From Cognatiluteimonas sedimenti (GTDB lineage Bacteria > Pseudomonadota > Gammaproteobacteria > Xanthomonadales > Xanthomonadaceae), in NCBI RefSeq assembly GCF_022808325.1, contig NZ_JALGCL010000005.1, positions 62,001-126,000 on the forward strand: a stretch of 64,000 bases of DNA, read 5' to 3'. How positions within the stretch are numbered: position 1 is the first letter of the stretch; every line of letters begins with the position of its first letter. Of the stretch, positions 54,303 to 62,434 are shown piece by piece. The notes beneath the pieces are model-generated. The model had not been told where the DNA came from. It made no database searches and saw nothing but the letters and a program-made list of their open reading frames with translations. Both the position numbers and the translations under genes were made by a program.

Positions 54303-54320
54303 GGTGAACCGGTTTTTAAC
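54303..54320 (-). promoter_or_regulatory. Candidate response-regulator site
   Basis: Minus-strand GTTAAAAACCGGTTCACC, two near-identical half-sites (GGTTAA, GGTTCA) 11 nt apart, 63 nt upstream of the start of the Tyr/Arg-rich exported protein gene. Shares 14 of 18 positions with 48366-48383. Confidence 0.4.
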
Positions 54321-54368
54321 CGCGCCAGCGGCAGTCAGGCGGCATTGGGAAACGCGCGGCGCGCATGC

Positions 54369-55079
54369 TCAGGCGGCGATGGCGCGCACCGCGGCCGGCA
54401 AATCCGCGGGCGTGGCGGCATGGCGCACGCGTGCGGCCATGCCCGCGCCCAGCTCCGCCTCGGCCTCGTGCGCCCAGGTCACGTGGTAGGGCATGTGCAC
54501 GCCCCACCCGCCCAGTTCGACCACCGGCACGATGTCCGAGCGCAGCGAGTTGCCGATCATCACGAACTGCGACGGCGCCAAGCCGAATTCGCCCAGTACC
54601 CGGGCATAGGTCGCGGCATCCTTCTCGCTGACGATCTCGATCCGCGGGAACAGGTCGGCCAGTCCCGATTCGCGCACCTTGGCCTCCTGGTGGAACAGGT
54701 CGCCCTTGGTGACCAGCACCACCTGGTGTTCGCCGGCGATCTGCGCGACCGCCTCGCGGATCCCCGGCAGCAGCTCGACCGGATGCCGCAGCAACGACTT
54801 TCCCAGTTCGACGATGCGCTGCAGGTCGACGGCGGCAATGCGCGCCGAAGTAATCTCGATCGCCGCCTCCAGCATCGACAGGGTCATGCCCTTGGCGCCG
54901 TAGCCGAACAGGGCCAGGTTGCGCTTTTCGACCGCGTACATGCGATGTTGCACGTCCCCCAGGTCGACGTAGGCGGCGACGATGCGTTCGAACTGCGCCT
55001 GCGCATCGCGGTAGTAGTCCTCGCTGCGCCACAGCGTGTCGTCGCCGTCGAAGCCCACGAGGCGGATGTCGTTCTGCAT
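54369..55079 (-). CDS. HAD-superfamily hydrolase (YjjG/ haloacid-dehalogenase type)
   Basis: 236-residue phosphatase-fold enzyme: nucleophile motif VGFDGDDTLWRSEDYY (Asp about residue 11), LVTKGDLFHQEAKV (motif II region), Lys in IVSEKDAATY and VMIGNSLRSDI (motif IV). Start 55079 (MQNDIRLVGFDGDD) is the family-like one. Substrate unknown. Confidence 0.85.
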   Translation of the reverse strand: MQNDIRLVGFDGDDTLWRSEDYYRDAQAQFERIVAAYVDLGDVQHRMYAVEKRNLALFGYGAKGMTLSMLEAAIEITSARIAAVDLQRIVELGKSLLRHPVELLPGIREAVAQIAGEHQVVLVTKGDLFHQEAKVRESGLADLFPRIEIVSEKDAATYARVLGEFGLAPSQFVMIGNSLRSDIVPVVELGGWGVHMPYHVTWAHEAEAELGAGMAARVRHAATPADLPAAVRAIAA

Positions 55080-55130
55080 CGGCGCAGTGTAGGACGCGCG
55101 ATGGCGCACGTCACCGCCAGCGCGCAAAAA

Positions 55131-55156
55131 GGGAGGGCGGTTCGCACCGCCCTCCC
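55131..55156 (-). terminator. Intrinsic terminator of the EF-hand gene
   Basis: Perfect 11-bp stem (GGGAGGGCGGT/ACCGCCCTCCC), 4-nt loop, followed on the minus strand by TTTTT. Confidence 0.88.
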
Positions 55157-55267
55157 TGCCACAACCTTGTTGTCGTTATGCGGCTGCCCCTGCAGCGGCA
55201 AGCCGATCGGGGGGCGCCTCACGGCGTGCCGCGGCTGTCCTGCCGGCGGCCATCGCCGGCGTCTGCA

Positions 55268-55672
55268 TCAGCTGCCGGAGTGGCCGCCGCCCTTGCCGTT
55301 GGCGGCGAGGTAGGCCTTGTACTCGTCGGTGGTCAACGCACCGTCCTTGTCGGCATCGGCGGCGTCGAACGACTGGCTCAGGGTGTCGATGGGCGCGGCT
55401 TCGGTCTTGGTGAGCTTGCCGTCCTTGTCGGCGTCCAGGTCCGACCAGGTCACCTTCCTGGCATCGGCTGCCGGCTGCGCAGGCGTCGCCGGCGTGGCCG
55501 CGGTGCCGGCCTGCGGATCGGCAGGTGTCGCGGGCGTTGCCGGAGTCGCCGGCTGTACCCGGGCATTCTCGTGGGCGGTGGTGCTGGCGTTGGCGTCCTG
55601 TGCAAAGGCCAGCGGCGCGGACGCGGCCGCGGCGATGGCGAGGCCCAGGGACAGGAGATGGCGGGAAGTCAT
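55268..55672 (-). CDS. Exported EF-hand protein (two EF hands)
   Basis: 134 residues: signal peptide (about 1-24), a long Ala/Thr/Pro linker built of PATPATP units, then paired EF-hand loops at about 80-91 (DADKDGKLTKTE) and 106-117 (DADKDGALTTDE), each with complete Ca2+-coordinating positions. Probably a periplasmic calcium-binding protein. First of three EF-hand genes in 4 kb. Confidence 0.85.
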   Translation of the reverse strand: MTSRHLLSLGLAIAAAASAPLAFAQDANASTTAHENARVQPATPATPATPADPQAGTAATPATPAQPAADARKVTWSDLDADKDGKLTKTEAAPIDTLSQSFDAADADKDGALTTDEYKAYLAANGKGGGHSGS

Positions 55673-55939
55673 GAAGGTGTCGCTCCGTGGAAAGGGGGAT
55701 TGGAGGTGCGGTCTGCGCCGCGCCGACACGTTGCAACCGCGTCGATGAACCGCAACGCGCGCTGAATCGTTAACACAACGTTCGCTTAACCCCATCGCGG
55801 CGCCGATGCGCTAGCGCGGCCGGCGCCGCGCGGTCGCAACACGCCGCAGCCCCGCGCGGCAAGTCGATGCGCGCCGCGTGTCCCGGTGTTGGGGAGGGCG
55901 CTGTCAGCCTGAATACAACACAACCTTCACGCCGATGGC

Positions 55940-56125
55940 TCAGGCGTCGCCTTCCGAGCGCGCTTCCACTCGCCACTGGTCGTCGTCGACGGCCAACGTG
56001 ATCGAGATCGGCCGGCAACAGACCTGGCAATCCTCGATGTAGTGCTGGTTGCCGGCGGACCCGTCGACCAGGATCTCGATCGACTCGCCGCAATACGGGC
56101 ACTGGATGATGGCGCTGGGCAACAT
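55940..56125 (-). CDS. CPxCG-motif zinc-ribbon protein
   Basis: 61 residues: MLPSAIIQCPYCGESIEILVDGSAGNQHYIEDCQVCCRPISI, i.e. CPYCG and CQVCC, giving a four-cysteine zinc knuckle. Small cytoplasmic proteins of this kind (CPXCG family) are widespread in gammaproteobacteria and of unknown role. Start 56125 is chosen as it gives the standard length. Confidence 0.88.
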   Translation of the reverse strand: MLPSAIIQCPYCGESIEILVDGSAGNQHYIEDCQVCCRPISITLAVDDDQWRVEARSEGDA

Positions 56126-56210
56126 GGAGAGACTCCGGTCAATAGCGGCACGCTGGCCGCGGTGTCGTCGCCACTGCGCCAATCAACAGCCCCATCGAGC
56201 GACGCAAGAA

Positions 56211-56235
56211 AGTGGGCGCCCGAACGGCGCCCGCT
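56211..56235 (-). terminator. Hairpin after the four-EF-hand gene
   Basis: 10-bp stem with one G-T pair (56211-56220 with 56226-56235), followed on the minus strand by TTCTTGCG; 25 nt past the stop. Confidence 0.6.
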
Positions 56236-56259
56236 TGGTTGCCGCGATTGCGTGCCGTG

Positions 56260-56997
56260 TTACGGCTGCGCCGGCACGTCGGCCTTGGCGTAGGTGCGGT
56301 ATTCGGCGTCGGTGACGAAGCCGTCGCCGTCACCGTCCATGGCCGCGAACTCCAGGCTGGTGTCGGCTTCGGCCTCGGTGGCGCTGATCTTGCCGTCGCC
56401 ATCGGCATCGAGGCGGCCGAATACATCGCGCGTGACCACCGCCGAATGCGCCTGGGCATGCGCGACGCCCTGCGAGGTGTCCATCGCGCCCTTGGCCGAT
56501 GCGCGGTACTCGGCGTCGCTGACGAGGCCGTCTCCGTCGGCATCCATGGCCGCGAAATCGAAGTCGGCATCGGCTTCAGCTTCGGTTGCGCTGATGCTGC
56601 CGTCGCCGTCGACATCGAGCGTGGCGAAGACACCACGCGTGGCGACCGCCGAATGCGCCTGCGCGTGCGTCGCGCCCTGCGCCTTGGCCTCGCCCGCGAC
56701 CTGCGCATCGACCGCGACCTGCGACGGCTGCGTGGTCTGCACATCACCGGCCGGCGGCGGAATCTCGTGCTGCATTGCGGCCGAGACCGCGGCCTCTGCA
56801 CGCGGGCTGGCCTGCGTCGGCAGGGTCGGTGCCTGCGGCATGGCAGGTGCCGGCAGCGTCGCCGGGGCGGTCGGCAGCTGGGCCTGGGCATGGCCGGCGC
56901 CGTTCAGCGCCCCCTGTACGCTCTGCGCCAGCGCCAGCGGGGAAAAGACGGCGGCGGCCAGTGCCACCGCGAGCATGTTTCGGTTGCGTGCGTGCAT
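56260..56997 (-). CDS. Exported protein with four EF hands from an internal duplication
   Basis: 245 residues: signal peptide (about 1-24), a Pro/Ala/Gln-rich linker, then two tandem ~69-residue units (111-179 and 180-245), each containing HAQAHSAV and a pair of EF hands. The four loops are at about 128-139, 152-163, 197-208 and 221-232, all canonical DxDGDGxIS/xVS types. The two units are near-identical in layout, so a recent duplication produced the four-hand form. Probably periplasmic Ca2+ binding or buffering (inference). Confidence 0.88.
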   Translation of the reverse strand: MHARNRNMLAVALAAAVFSPLALAQSVQGALNGAGHAQAQLPTAPATLPAPAMPQAPTLPTQASPRAEAAVSAAMQHEIPPPAGDVQTTQPSQVAVDAQVAGEAKAQGATHAQAHSAVATRGVFATLDVDGDGSISATEAEADADFDFAAMDADGDGLVSDAEYRASAKGAMDTSQGVAHAQAHSAVVTRDVFGRLDADGDGKISATEAEADTSLEFAAMDGDGDGFVTDAEYRTYAKADVPAQP

Positions 56998-57180
56998 GGT
57001 GTTCTCTCCTATCGGGGGGACTCGCGACGCCAGGCATCGCGGAGTGCGCACCTTCGTCCCTCGGCGATGTACGGGCGGTGAGCCATGGGCTGAATGCAGC
57101 GGCGTTTAACGCACTGCGAAGATCGCGTTAGCGCGGCAGCCGACAAGTTGAAGGGCGCGTGAGGATGCTGCGGCGAAGCG

Positions 57181-57978
57181 CTACCGGCTCGCGCCCGCGC
57201 GGCCGCCCAATGCGGCGCGATAGGCGGCATGCAATGCCTGCACGCGCGCGACGTAGGCCTGGGTTTCGGCATACGGCGGCACCCCGCCGTACCGCGCCAC
57301 CGCACCGACCCCGGCGTTGTAGGCCGCGGCCACCAGCGACAGGTCGTCGTGGTAGCGGCGCTGGAGCTGCTGCAGGTGGCGTGCACCGGCACCGATCGAC
57401 TGATGCGCCGAATACGGGTCGTGGACGCCGTATGCGCGCGCGACCGACGGCAACAGCTGCATCACCCCCTGCGCGCCCTTGGGCGACAGGGCATGCGCGT
57501 CGAAACCGCTCTCGGCGTGCGCGATCGCGCGCAGCCAGGCGTCATCGACACCGGTCGCCCTGGCCGCGGCGCGGAACTGCGCTGCGTAGACATCCGTGCG
57601 CGGCTTGCCGGGCGTGCCCATGCCCGCATGCGCGGGCGAACCTGGTGGCGTGCGCACCGTGATGCCGAGCACCCTCGTCGAACCCGGCAGCTTGCGCGTG
57701 CCGTACACCGTGCGGCCATCCTGCTGCCGCTCGTACAACGTGCCTTGCACCACGCCCAGCGCGCCCCACAGGTTGGGCACGACGGCGGCATCGTCGGCGA
57801 TCGCATGCGCCTTGCAGCGGGATCCGGGTTCCGGCGCGGTGGCCAGGCTGACCGTGCCGTCGCGCACGCAGCGATACACGGTGCGCGCCTGCGCGACCGG
57901 CACGATCGCGGCCAAAAGCAGCACCGCCGGCAACAGCCAGCGGACGCCGGAGGCCATGCCTGGGCCGGTATCGTCCAT
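57181..57978 (-). CDS. Lytic transglycosylase with DUF4124-like N-terminus
   Basis: 265 residues: N-terminal membrane/signal segment, a DUF4124-like stretch (RTVYRCVRDGTVSLATAPEPGSRCKAH) and a C-terminal SLT domain with the catalytic Glu in AIAHAESGFDAHALSPKGAQGVMQLLPSVARAYGV, followed by AYNAGVGAVARYGGVPPYAETQAYVARV. It cleaves peptidoglycan glycan strands. Start 57978 (MDDTGPG) is uncertain; 57957 (MASGVRW) is possible. Confidence 0.87.
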   Translation of the reverse strand: MDDTGPGMASGVRWLLPAVLLLAAIVPVAQARTVYRCVRDGTVSLATAPEPGSRCKAHAIADDAAVVPNLWGALGVVQGTLYERQQDGRTVYGTRKLPGSTRVLGITVRTPPGSPAHAGMGTPGKPRTDVYAAQFRAAARATGVDDAWLRAIAHAESGFDAHALSPKGAQGVMQLLPSVARAYGVHDPYSAHQSIGAGARHLQQLQRRYHDDLSLVAAAYNAGVGAVARYGGVPPYAETQAYVARVQALHAAYRAALGGRAGASR

Positions 57979-58160
57979 GCACGCAGTCTGGGGGCGCGTT
58001 CGGGTCCGTCCAAGGGCGGATGGTTGGCTGACTTCCGGCCTGCTTGGGGAGTTGGCGACGCTGCGCTTCGCGCGACGGCATCCGGGTCGGCGCGCCACGC
58101 CGCTGCAGGCGCCGAGGGATCCGCGATAGCATCGCCTCCGGTTCCGGGGAGAAGAGCGCA

Positions 58161-58679
58161 ATGGCCGGCTGGCAGGACCTGATCCGCGACGTTGTCGATT
58201 TCCCGAAGCCCGGCGTGGTGTTCAAGGACATCACCCCGCTGCTCGCCGACGCCGATGGCTTCAATGCCGCGATCGACGTGCTCGCCGCGCCGTGGCGCGG
58301 ACTGGCGCTGGATGCGGTGTTCGCCATCGAGTCGCGCGGCTTCATCCTCGGCGCCGCGGTGTCGCGGGTGCTGGGCACGGGCTTCGTGCCGCTGCGCAAG
58401 GCCGGCCGGCTGCCGGCGCCCATCCACGCGCAGGAATACGCGCTGGAATACGGCAGCGACCGCCTGGAGGTCCATGCCGACGCCGTGGCGCCGGGCGCAC
58501 GCGTGCTGATCGTCGATGACGTCCTGGCCACCGGCGGCACCCTGCAGGGGGCGCTGGCGCTGGCGCGGATGCAGGGCGCGCAGGTCGCCGGTGCGTCTGT
58601 GCTGATCGAACTGGCCGCCCTGCATGGCCGTGAGCGCTGGGACCGGCAATTGCCGCTGGAAGCGGCGATCGTCTGCTGA
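58161..58679 (+). CDS. apt: Adenine phosphoribosyltransferase
   Basis: Salvages adenine to AMP. 172 residues with the PRPP-binding motif VLIVDDVLATGGTL at about 115-128 and IESRGFILGAAVSR. Start 58161 is preceded by GGGGAGAAGAG. Short compared with some relatives but complete. Confidence 0.95.
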   Translation: MAGWQDLIRDVVDFPKPGVVFKDITPLLADADGFNAAIDVLAAPWRGLALDAVFAIESRGFILGAAVSRVLGTGFVPLRKAGRLPAPIHAQEYALEYGSDRLEVHADAVAPGARVLIVDDVLATGGTLQGALALARMQGAQVAGASVLIELAALHGRERWDRQLPLEAAIVC

Positions 58680-58836
58680 TCGCGTCAGCGCGGTCGTCGC
58701 GGACGCGGCGAACCGACCTTCAGCACGCGCCGGCGGTCAACCGCAGCGACACACCCGCCATCGCGCCACCGCCCCACCGCAGTGCGAAGATCGCGCGACG
58801 CCGGACCGGCAGCGCGACGATCGTGCCGTTCGGCGG

Positions 58837-59238
58837 CTATTGGCCCGCCGCGGCCATGTTGGCGCGATGGGTGACGATTTCGTCGGCGGACAGCTGGCCA
58901 TTGCCATCGGCATCGGCCGCGGCGAAGTGCTCGTAGAGCATTTCGGTCGCCGACAGTTCATCCGGCGTGATGCCGCCGTCGTGGTTCTTGTCCATCTGCT
59001 CGAAGGTCAGGCCGGCGCTGGTGTCGTTGCCGTCGGCGCTTGCAGCCGGGGCGGGGACGTCGGCGTTCGGCGCGGGCGTGGTCGCGTACGGATCCTGCGT
59101 GGGCGTGGTCGCCGCGGCCGGTGCGGTGTCCGCTGCCGGCTTGGCCGCGTCTTCGTCGGGCACGCTGCGGTTGCAGCCCGTCAGCACCGCGAACGCGGAC
59201 AGCAGCAGGATCGGCAGGACGATGGGGGTAGGCTTCAT
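58837..59238 (-). CDS. EF-hand lipoprotein
   Basis: 133 residues: lipobox LTGC (Cys about 22), an Ala/Pro/Thr-rich linker, then two EF-hand loops at about 83-94 (DKNHDGGITPDE) and 109-120 (DADGNGQLSADE). Third EF-hand exported protein of this region, probably anchored in the outer membrane. Calcium binding is inferred from intact loop positions. Confidence 0.85.
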   Translation of the reverse strand: MKPTPIVLPILLLSAFAVLTGCNRSVPDEDAAKPAADTAPAAATTPTQDPYATTPAPNADVPAPAASADGNDTSAGLTFEQMDKNHDGGITPDELSATEMLYEHFAAADADGNGQLSADEIVTHRANMAAAGQ

Positions 59239-59384
59239 GGGCAGGCTCCGGGTTGGCCGGACGCCAGGGCGACATGCCCGCGCGTCCTGTGCGGTGGCGG
59301 CAAGCTCGCAAGCAACGCGTTAAGGCGAAGCGACGATCGCATCAGGATGCCCCCGCGCACGCATTAACACCCGCCCGCACCGGG

Positions 59385-59867
59385 TCACTGCAATTGTGGC
59401 AGCGGCAGCTCCGGCGCGGCGGTCATCTCGATCATCACCGCGCCACCGGGGTTGTTGCTGCGGATGGTGAAGCGGTTGTCCTGCAGCAACACGATGTCCA
59501 CCGGATAGGTGATGCTTTCCTCGGTCATCGTCAGCTGGCCATCGGCGTAGTGCCATTGACCGCTTGCCGGGGTGCCGCCGGGCGTTTCCATCAGCAACGT
59601 GCCATCGCCCAGGAACGCGTAGGTGCTTCCGGCTGCGACGGCGGAACTGCTGGTCACGCGCCACACGCGGTCGACGAACGCCGGCCTGCCTGCATCGGCC
59701 GGCGGCGGCCCGGCGGTGGCGCCAGTCGCCGACGGCACGGGCGTGGCCGGGGTCGGCGCGGCCGCGGTTTCCCGCGGTGTCGTCGCTTCCCCGGGTCCGG
59801 CCGGTGGCGGATTCGCGTTGCAGGCAGCCAACGCCACGAGGCTCGTGGCCAGTATCAGCTTGCGCAT
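59385..59867 (-). CDS. Small lipoprotein, unknown
   Basis: 160 residues: lipobox LAAC (Cys about residue 16), a Pro/Ala/Thr-rich linker, then a beta-rich domain (WRVTSSSAVAAGSTYAFLGDGTLLMETPGGTPASGQWHYADGQLTMTEESITYPVDIVLLQDNRFTI), which resembles lipocalin-like/META folds without a secure family match. Monocistronic. Confidence 0.68.
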   Translation of the reverse strand: MRKLILATSLVALAACNANPPPAGPGEATTPRETAAAPTPATPVPSATGATAGPPPADAGRPAFVDRVWRVTSSSAVAAGSTYAFLGDGTLLMETPGGTPASGQWHYADGQLTMTEESITYPVDIVLLQDNRFTIRSNNPGGAVMIEMTAAPELPLPQLQ

Positions 59868-60039
59868 GGAAGGTCCTTTTGCTCGATCGAGGCAGGCAGC
59901 TTAGGCCGGCGGCATGCGAATGCCGCGTCAGCGATCCGGGACACGTTGGTCATTCCACGTTCACGCTCCCGATCCGCGCTCACGCCGCGTGCACCCGGCT
60001 TGCTCGACCGTGCGGGCACTGCCCGCCCAGGAATGCCAC

Positions 60040-60342
60040 ATGGATGGCACCGGTCCGCAACCTGCCAGCCCCGCCGAACTCGAGGCAATGCTGCAAGCGC
60101 TCGACGCCGATCTGCCGCGGCTGCAGCAGGGCAGCGGTGGCGTGTTCAGGCTCGCCAACGCCTGGGCCGAGCGCCACGACGCCATCCTGGCGCAGGCGCC
60201 ACCGGCATTGCGCGACTCGATCGCGGCGCGACTGGAACGGATCGGCATCCGCTGGGGCCTGGTGCCGGGGGCGCGCGTCACCCGTGAGTTCCCGGCCCTG
60301 CAACCGCTGCCGCTGTTGCGGCGGCGCATCGCGCAGCGCTAG
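60040..60342 (+). CDS. Small helical protein, unknown
   Basis: 100 residues beginning MDGTGPQPASPAELEAMLQALDADLPRLQQGSGGVFRLANAWAERHDAILAQ. Mainly helical, no signal peptide; an AGGA ribosome site stands 9 nt before ATG 60040. No family recognised. Confidence 0.6.
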   Translation: MDGTGPQPASPAELEAMLQALDADLPRLQQGSGGVFRLANAWAERHDAILAQAPPALRDSIAARLERIGIRWGLVPGARVTREFPALQPLPLLRRRIAQR

Positions 60343-60413
60343 GGGCCACCGTCAGGCGTATTCGCGCCTACGGACGTTGCGCGCCGGCGCGCGCAAGCGC
60401 GCCGGATTCGCCG

Positions 60414-60785
60414 TCATTCCGCATCAGCCTCGATCTTCACGCCGCGCACGCTGTTCTCGACGATGGTAACGACGAAGTCGCGCTCGCCGTCATGCTTCTT
60501 CACCAGCACGTCCTCGCCATCGTCGACCTCGATGTCGTAGCGCGATCCCGCCTGTGCCTGCAGGGCATCGCGCACCGCGCGCGCCACCCCGTTCTCGGAG
60601 CGGCCGTTGGCGACGTCGACGGTGGCGCGGATCGGTTCGCCCACCGCTGGCGCCAGCTCCAGCACGATGCGGCCGGCCGATTCGGCGTTGCCGCTGAACT
60701 CCAGCCGCCACTTGTTCTCGACGCCGTCGGCGAGCGCGGCCGACGCCACCAGCCCCACGCACAGCCCGAAGATCCACTTGCGCAT
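60414..60785 (-). CDS. Small exported protein, unknown
   Basis: 123 residues: signal peptide (about 1-19), then an acidic mature part (KWRLEFSGNAESAGRIVLELAPAVGEPIRATVDVANGRSENGVARAVRDALQ ... VDDGEDVLVKKHDGERDFVVTIVENSVRGVKIEADAE). Probably periplasmic. No family recognised. Confidence 0.65.
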   Translation of the reverse strand: MRKWIFGLCVGLVASAALADGVENKWRLEFSGNAESAGRIVLELAPAVGEPIRATVDVANGRSENGVARAVRDALQAQAGSRYDIEVDDGEDVLVKKHDGERDFVVTIVENSVRGVKIEADAE

Positions 60786-60928
60786 GACTTGCTCCTTTGC
60801 GGGATTGCGCGGGCAGCAATAGCCATGGCGTGGTTAACCGACGGTGAGAGATTCCGAAAATCGCCGCAAAGGCCTTCGGCTGCGCGGTAGCGGGTGACCT
60901 GCCCGCGGCCAGACGCCACGCATCCACA

Positions 60929-62434
60929 TCATTGCGCGGAAATGCGACGTTGGCCGTCGGCGGCGACATGGGCATCGACGGATGCAACACCATCGTCGCG
61001 CCAATGCGCGCCCAGGTTGCCGGGACGGCGCCGCGCGGCGTCGAGTAGCGCCGCCGCCAGTCGTGCCTGCCAGCCTTCGGCGGCCAGCGCCTGCAGTTCG
61101 TCCTGCGCCTGCAGTTCGTCCTGCGCCTGCCGCATCGACTCGACGCTGCGCACGGGACCGGCGGCGCTCCACAGCAACCGGCGCAGGGCGGCGCGGTCGG
61201 CGGCGTCCAGGCCGGGCCCGCGCCGCAGCAGGCGGGTGCTTGCGCCAGGTCGCGTGGGCATGCACGTCCGTTGCGCGGCCACTTCCCCGGTGCGGCGACC
61301 GCACACCACGCCTTCCAGCAACGAATTGCTGGCCAGGCGGTTGCCGCCATGCACGCCACTGCAGGCGACCTCCCCGACCGCATACAGGCCCGGCAGCGAA
61401 CTGGCCCCGTCCGCATCCACGGCGATTCCGCCCATGTGGAAATGCGCCGCCGGCGTGACCGGGATCGGCATGCAGCGCGGATCGATGCCCTGCGCCACGC
61501 ACGCCGCCAGTACCGTCGGGAAGGCGGCCTCCCAGCCTTGAGGCAGCGATGTGGCATCCAGCGACACCGGACCCGCGCGCTGCGCCTGCCAGACCGTGCG
61601 CGCGACGATGTCGCGCGGCGCCAGGTCGGCCATCGGGTGGAAGTCCATCAGCAGGCGGCCGCGGTGGTCGCGCAGGCGCGCGCCCGCGCCGCGCAGCGCT
61701 TCGGTGACCAGCGGCAGCGTCGCGCCGCCGGTGGCCAGCGCAGTGGGATGGAACTGCACGAACTCCAGGTCGCGCATGCGCGCACCCGCGGCCTGCGCCA
61801 GCGCCAGTCCCGAGCCGGTGCAACCGGCTGGATTGGTGCTGTGCGCGTACAGCGCCCCGAGTCCGCCGGTGGCCAGCACCACCGCCGCGGCCTCCACCAC
61901 CTCGCTGCAGCCTGCGGCGTCGCGCAGGCGCACGCCCACGACCGCACCATCGCGCAGCAGCAGGGCGTCGGCGTCGACCTGCTCGCGCCATTGGATGTGC
62001 GCCGCGGCGCGCGCGCGCGCCAGCAGCGCCGCCGTCACCCGCGCACCGGTGCGGTCGCCGCCGGCATGCACGATCCGCGCCACGCCGTGCCCGCCCTCGC
62101 GCCCGAGCGCGAGACCGGCCTGGTCGCGGTCGAACGCGACGCCCTGCGCCTGCAGCCAGGCGATCGCCGCCGGCGCCGCCGCGGTCAGCCGCAGCACCAT
62201 GCGGATGTCGTTGTGCCAGGCGCCGGCGGCGGCGGTATCGCGTGCGTGCGCCCAGGCGCTGTCGCCGGGCGCCAGCGCCGCGGCGATCCCCCCTTGCGCC
62301 AGCAGGCTCGAACCGCCTTCGCCGCTGCGTGCGCGGTTGACCAGCAGCACCGGCGCCGGCGCCGCGGCCAGCGCGGCGCTGAGCCCGGCGATGCCGTGCC
62401 CGACCACCACCAAGGGCTGCCGCGGCGCGGCCAC
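60929..62434 (-). CDS. nadB: L-aspartate oxidase
   Basis: FAD enzyme oxidising aspartate to iminoaspartate for quinolinate and NAD synthesis. 501 residues: Rossmann FAD motif VVVGHGIAGLSAALAAA, SLLAQGGIAAAL, HPTALA and YAVGEVACSGVHGGNRLASNSLLEGVV. The start is GTG 62434, overlapping the nadA stop by one base (TAGTG). The C-terminus contains a perfect QAQDEL tandem duplication (about 61080-61125). Confidence 0.94.
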   Translation of the reverse strand: MAAPRQPLVVVGHGIAGLSAALAAAPAPVLLVNRARSGEGGSSLLAQGGIAAALAPGDSAWAHARDTAAAGAWHNDIRMVLRLTAAAPAAIAWLQAQGVAFDRDQAGLALGREGGHGVARIVHAGGDRTGARVTAALLARARAAAHIQWREQVDADALLLRDGAVVGVRLRDAAGCSEVVEAAAVVLATGGLGALYAHSTNPAGCTGSGLALAQAAGARMRDLEFVQFHPTALATGGATLPLVTEALRGAGARLRDHRGRLLMDFHPMADLAPRDIVARTVWQAQRAGPVSLDATSLPQGWEAAFPTVLAACVAQGIDPRCMPIPVTPAAHFHMGGIAVDADGASSLPGLYAVGEVACSGVHGGNRLASNSLLEGVVCGRRTGEVAAQRTCMPTRPGASTRLLRRGPGLDAADRAALRRLLWSAAGPVRSVESMRQAQDELQAQDELQALAAEGWQARLAAALLDAARRRPGNLGAHWRDDGVASVDAHVAADGQRRISAQ

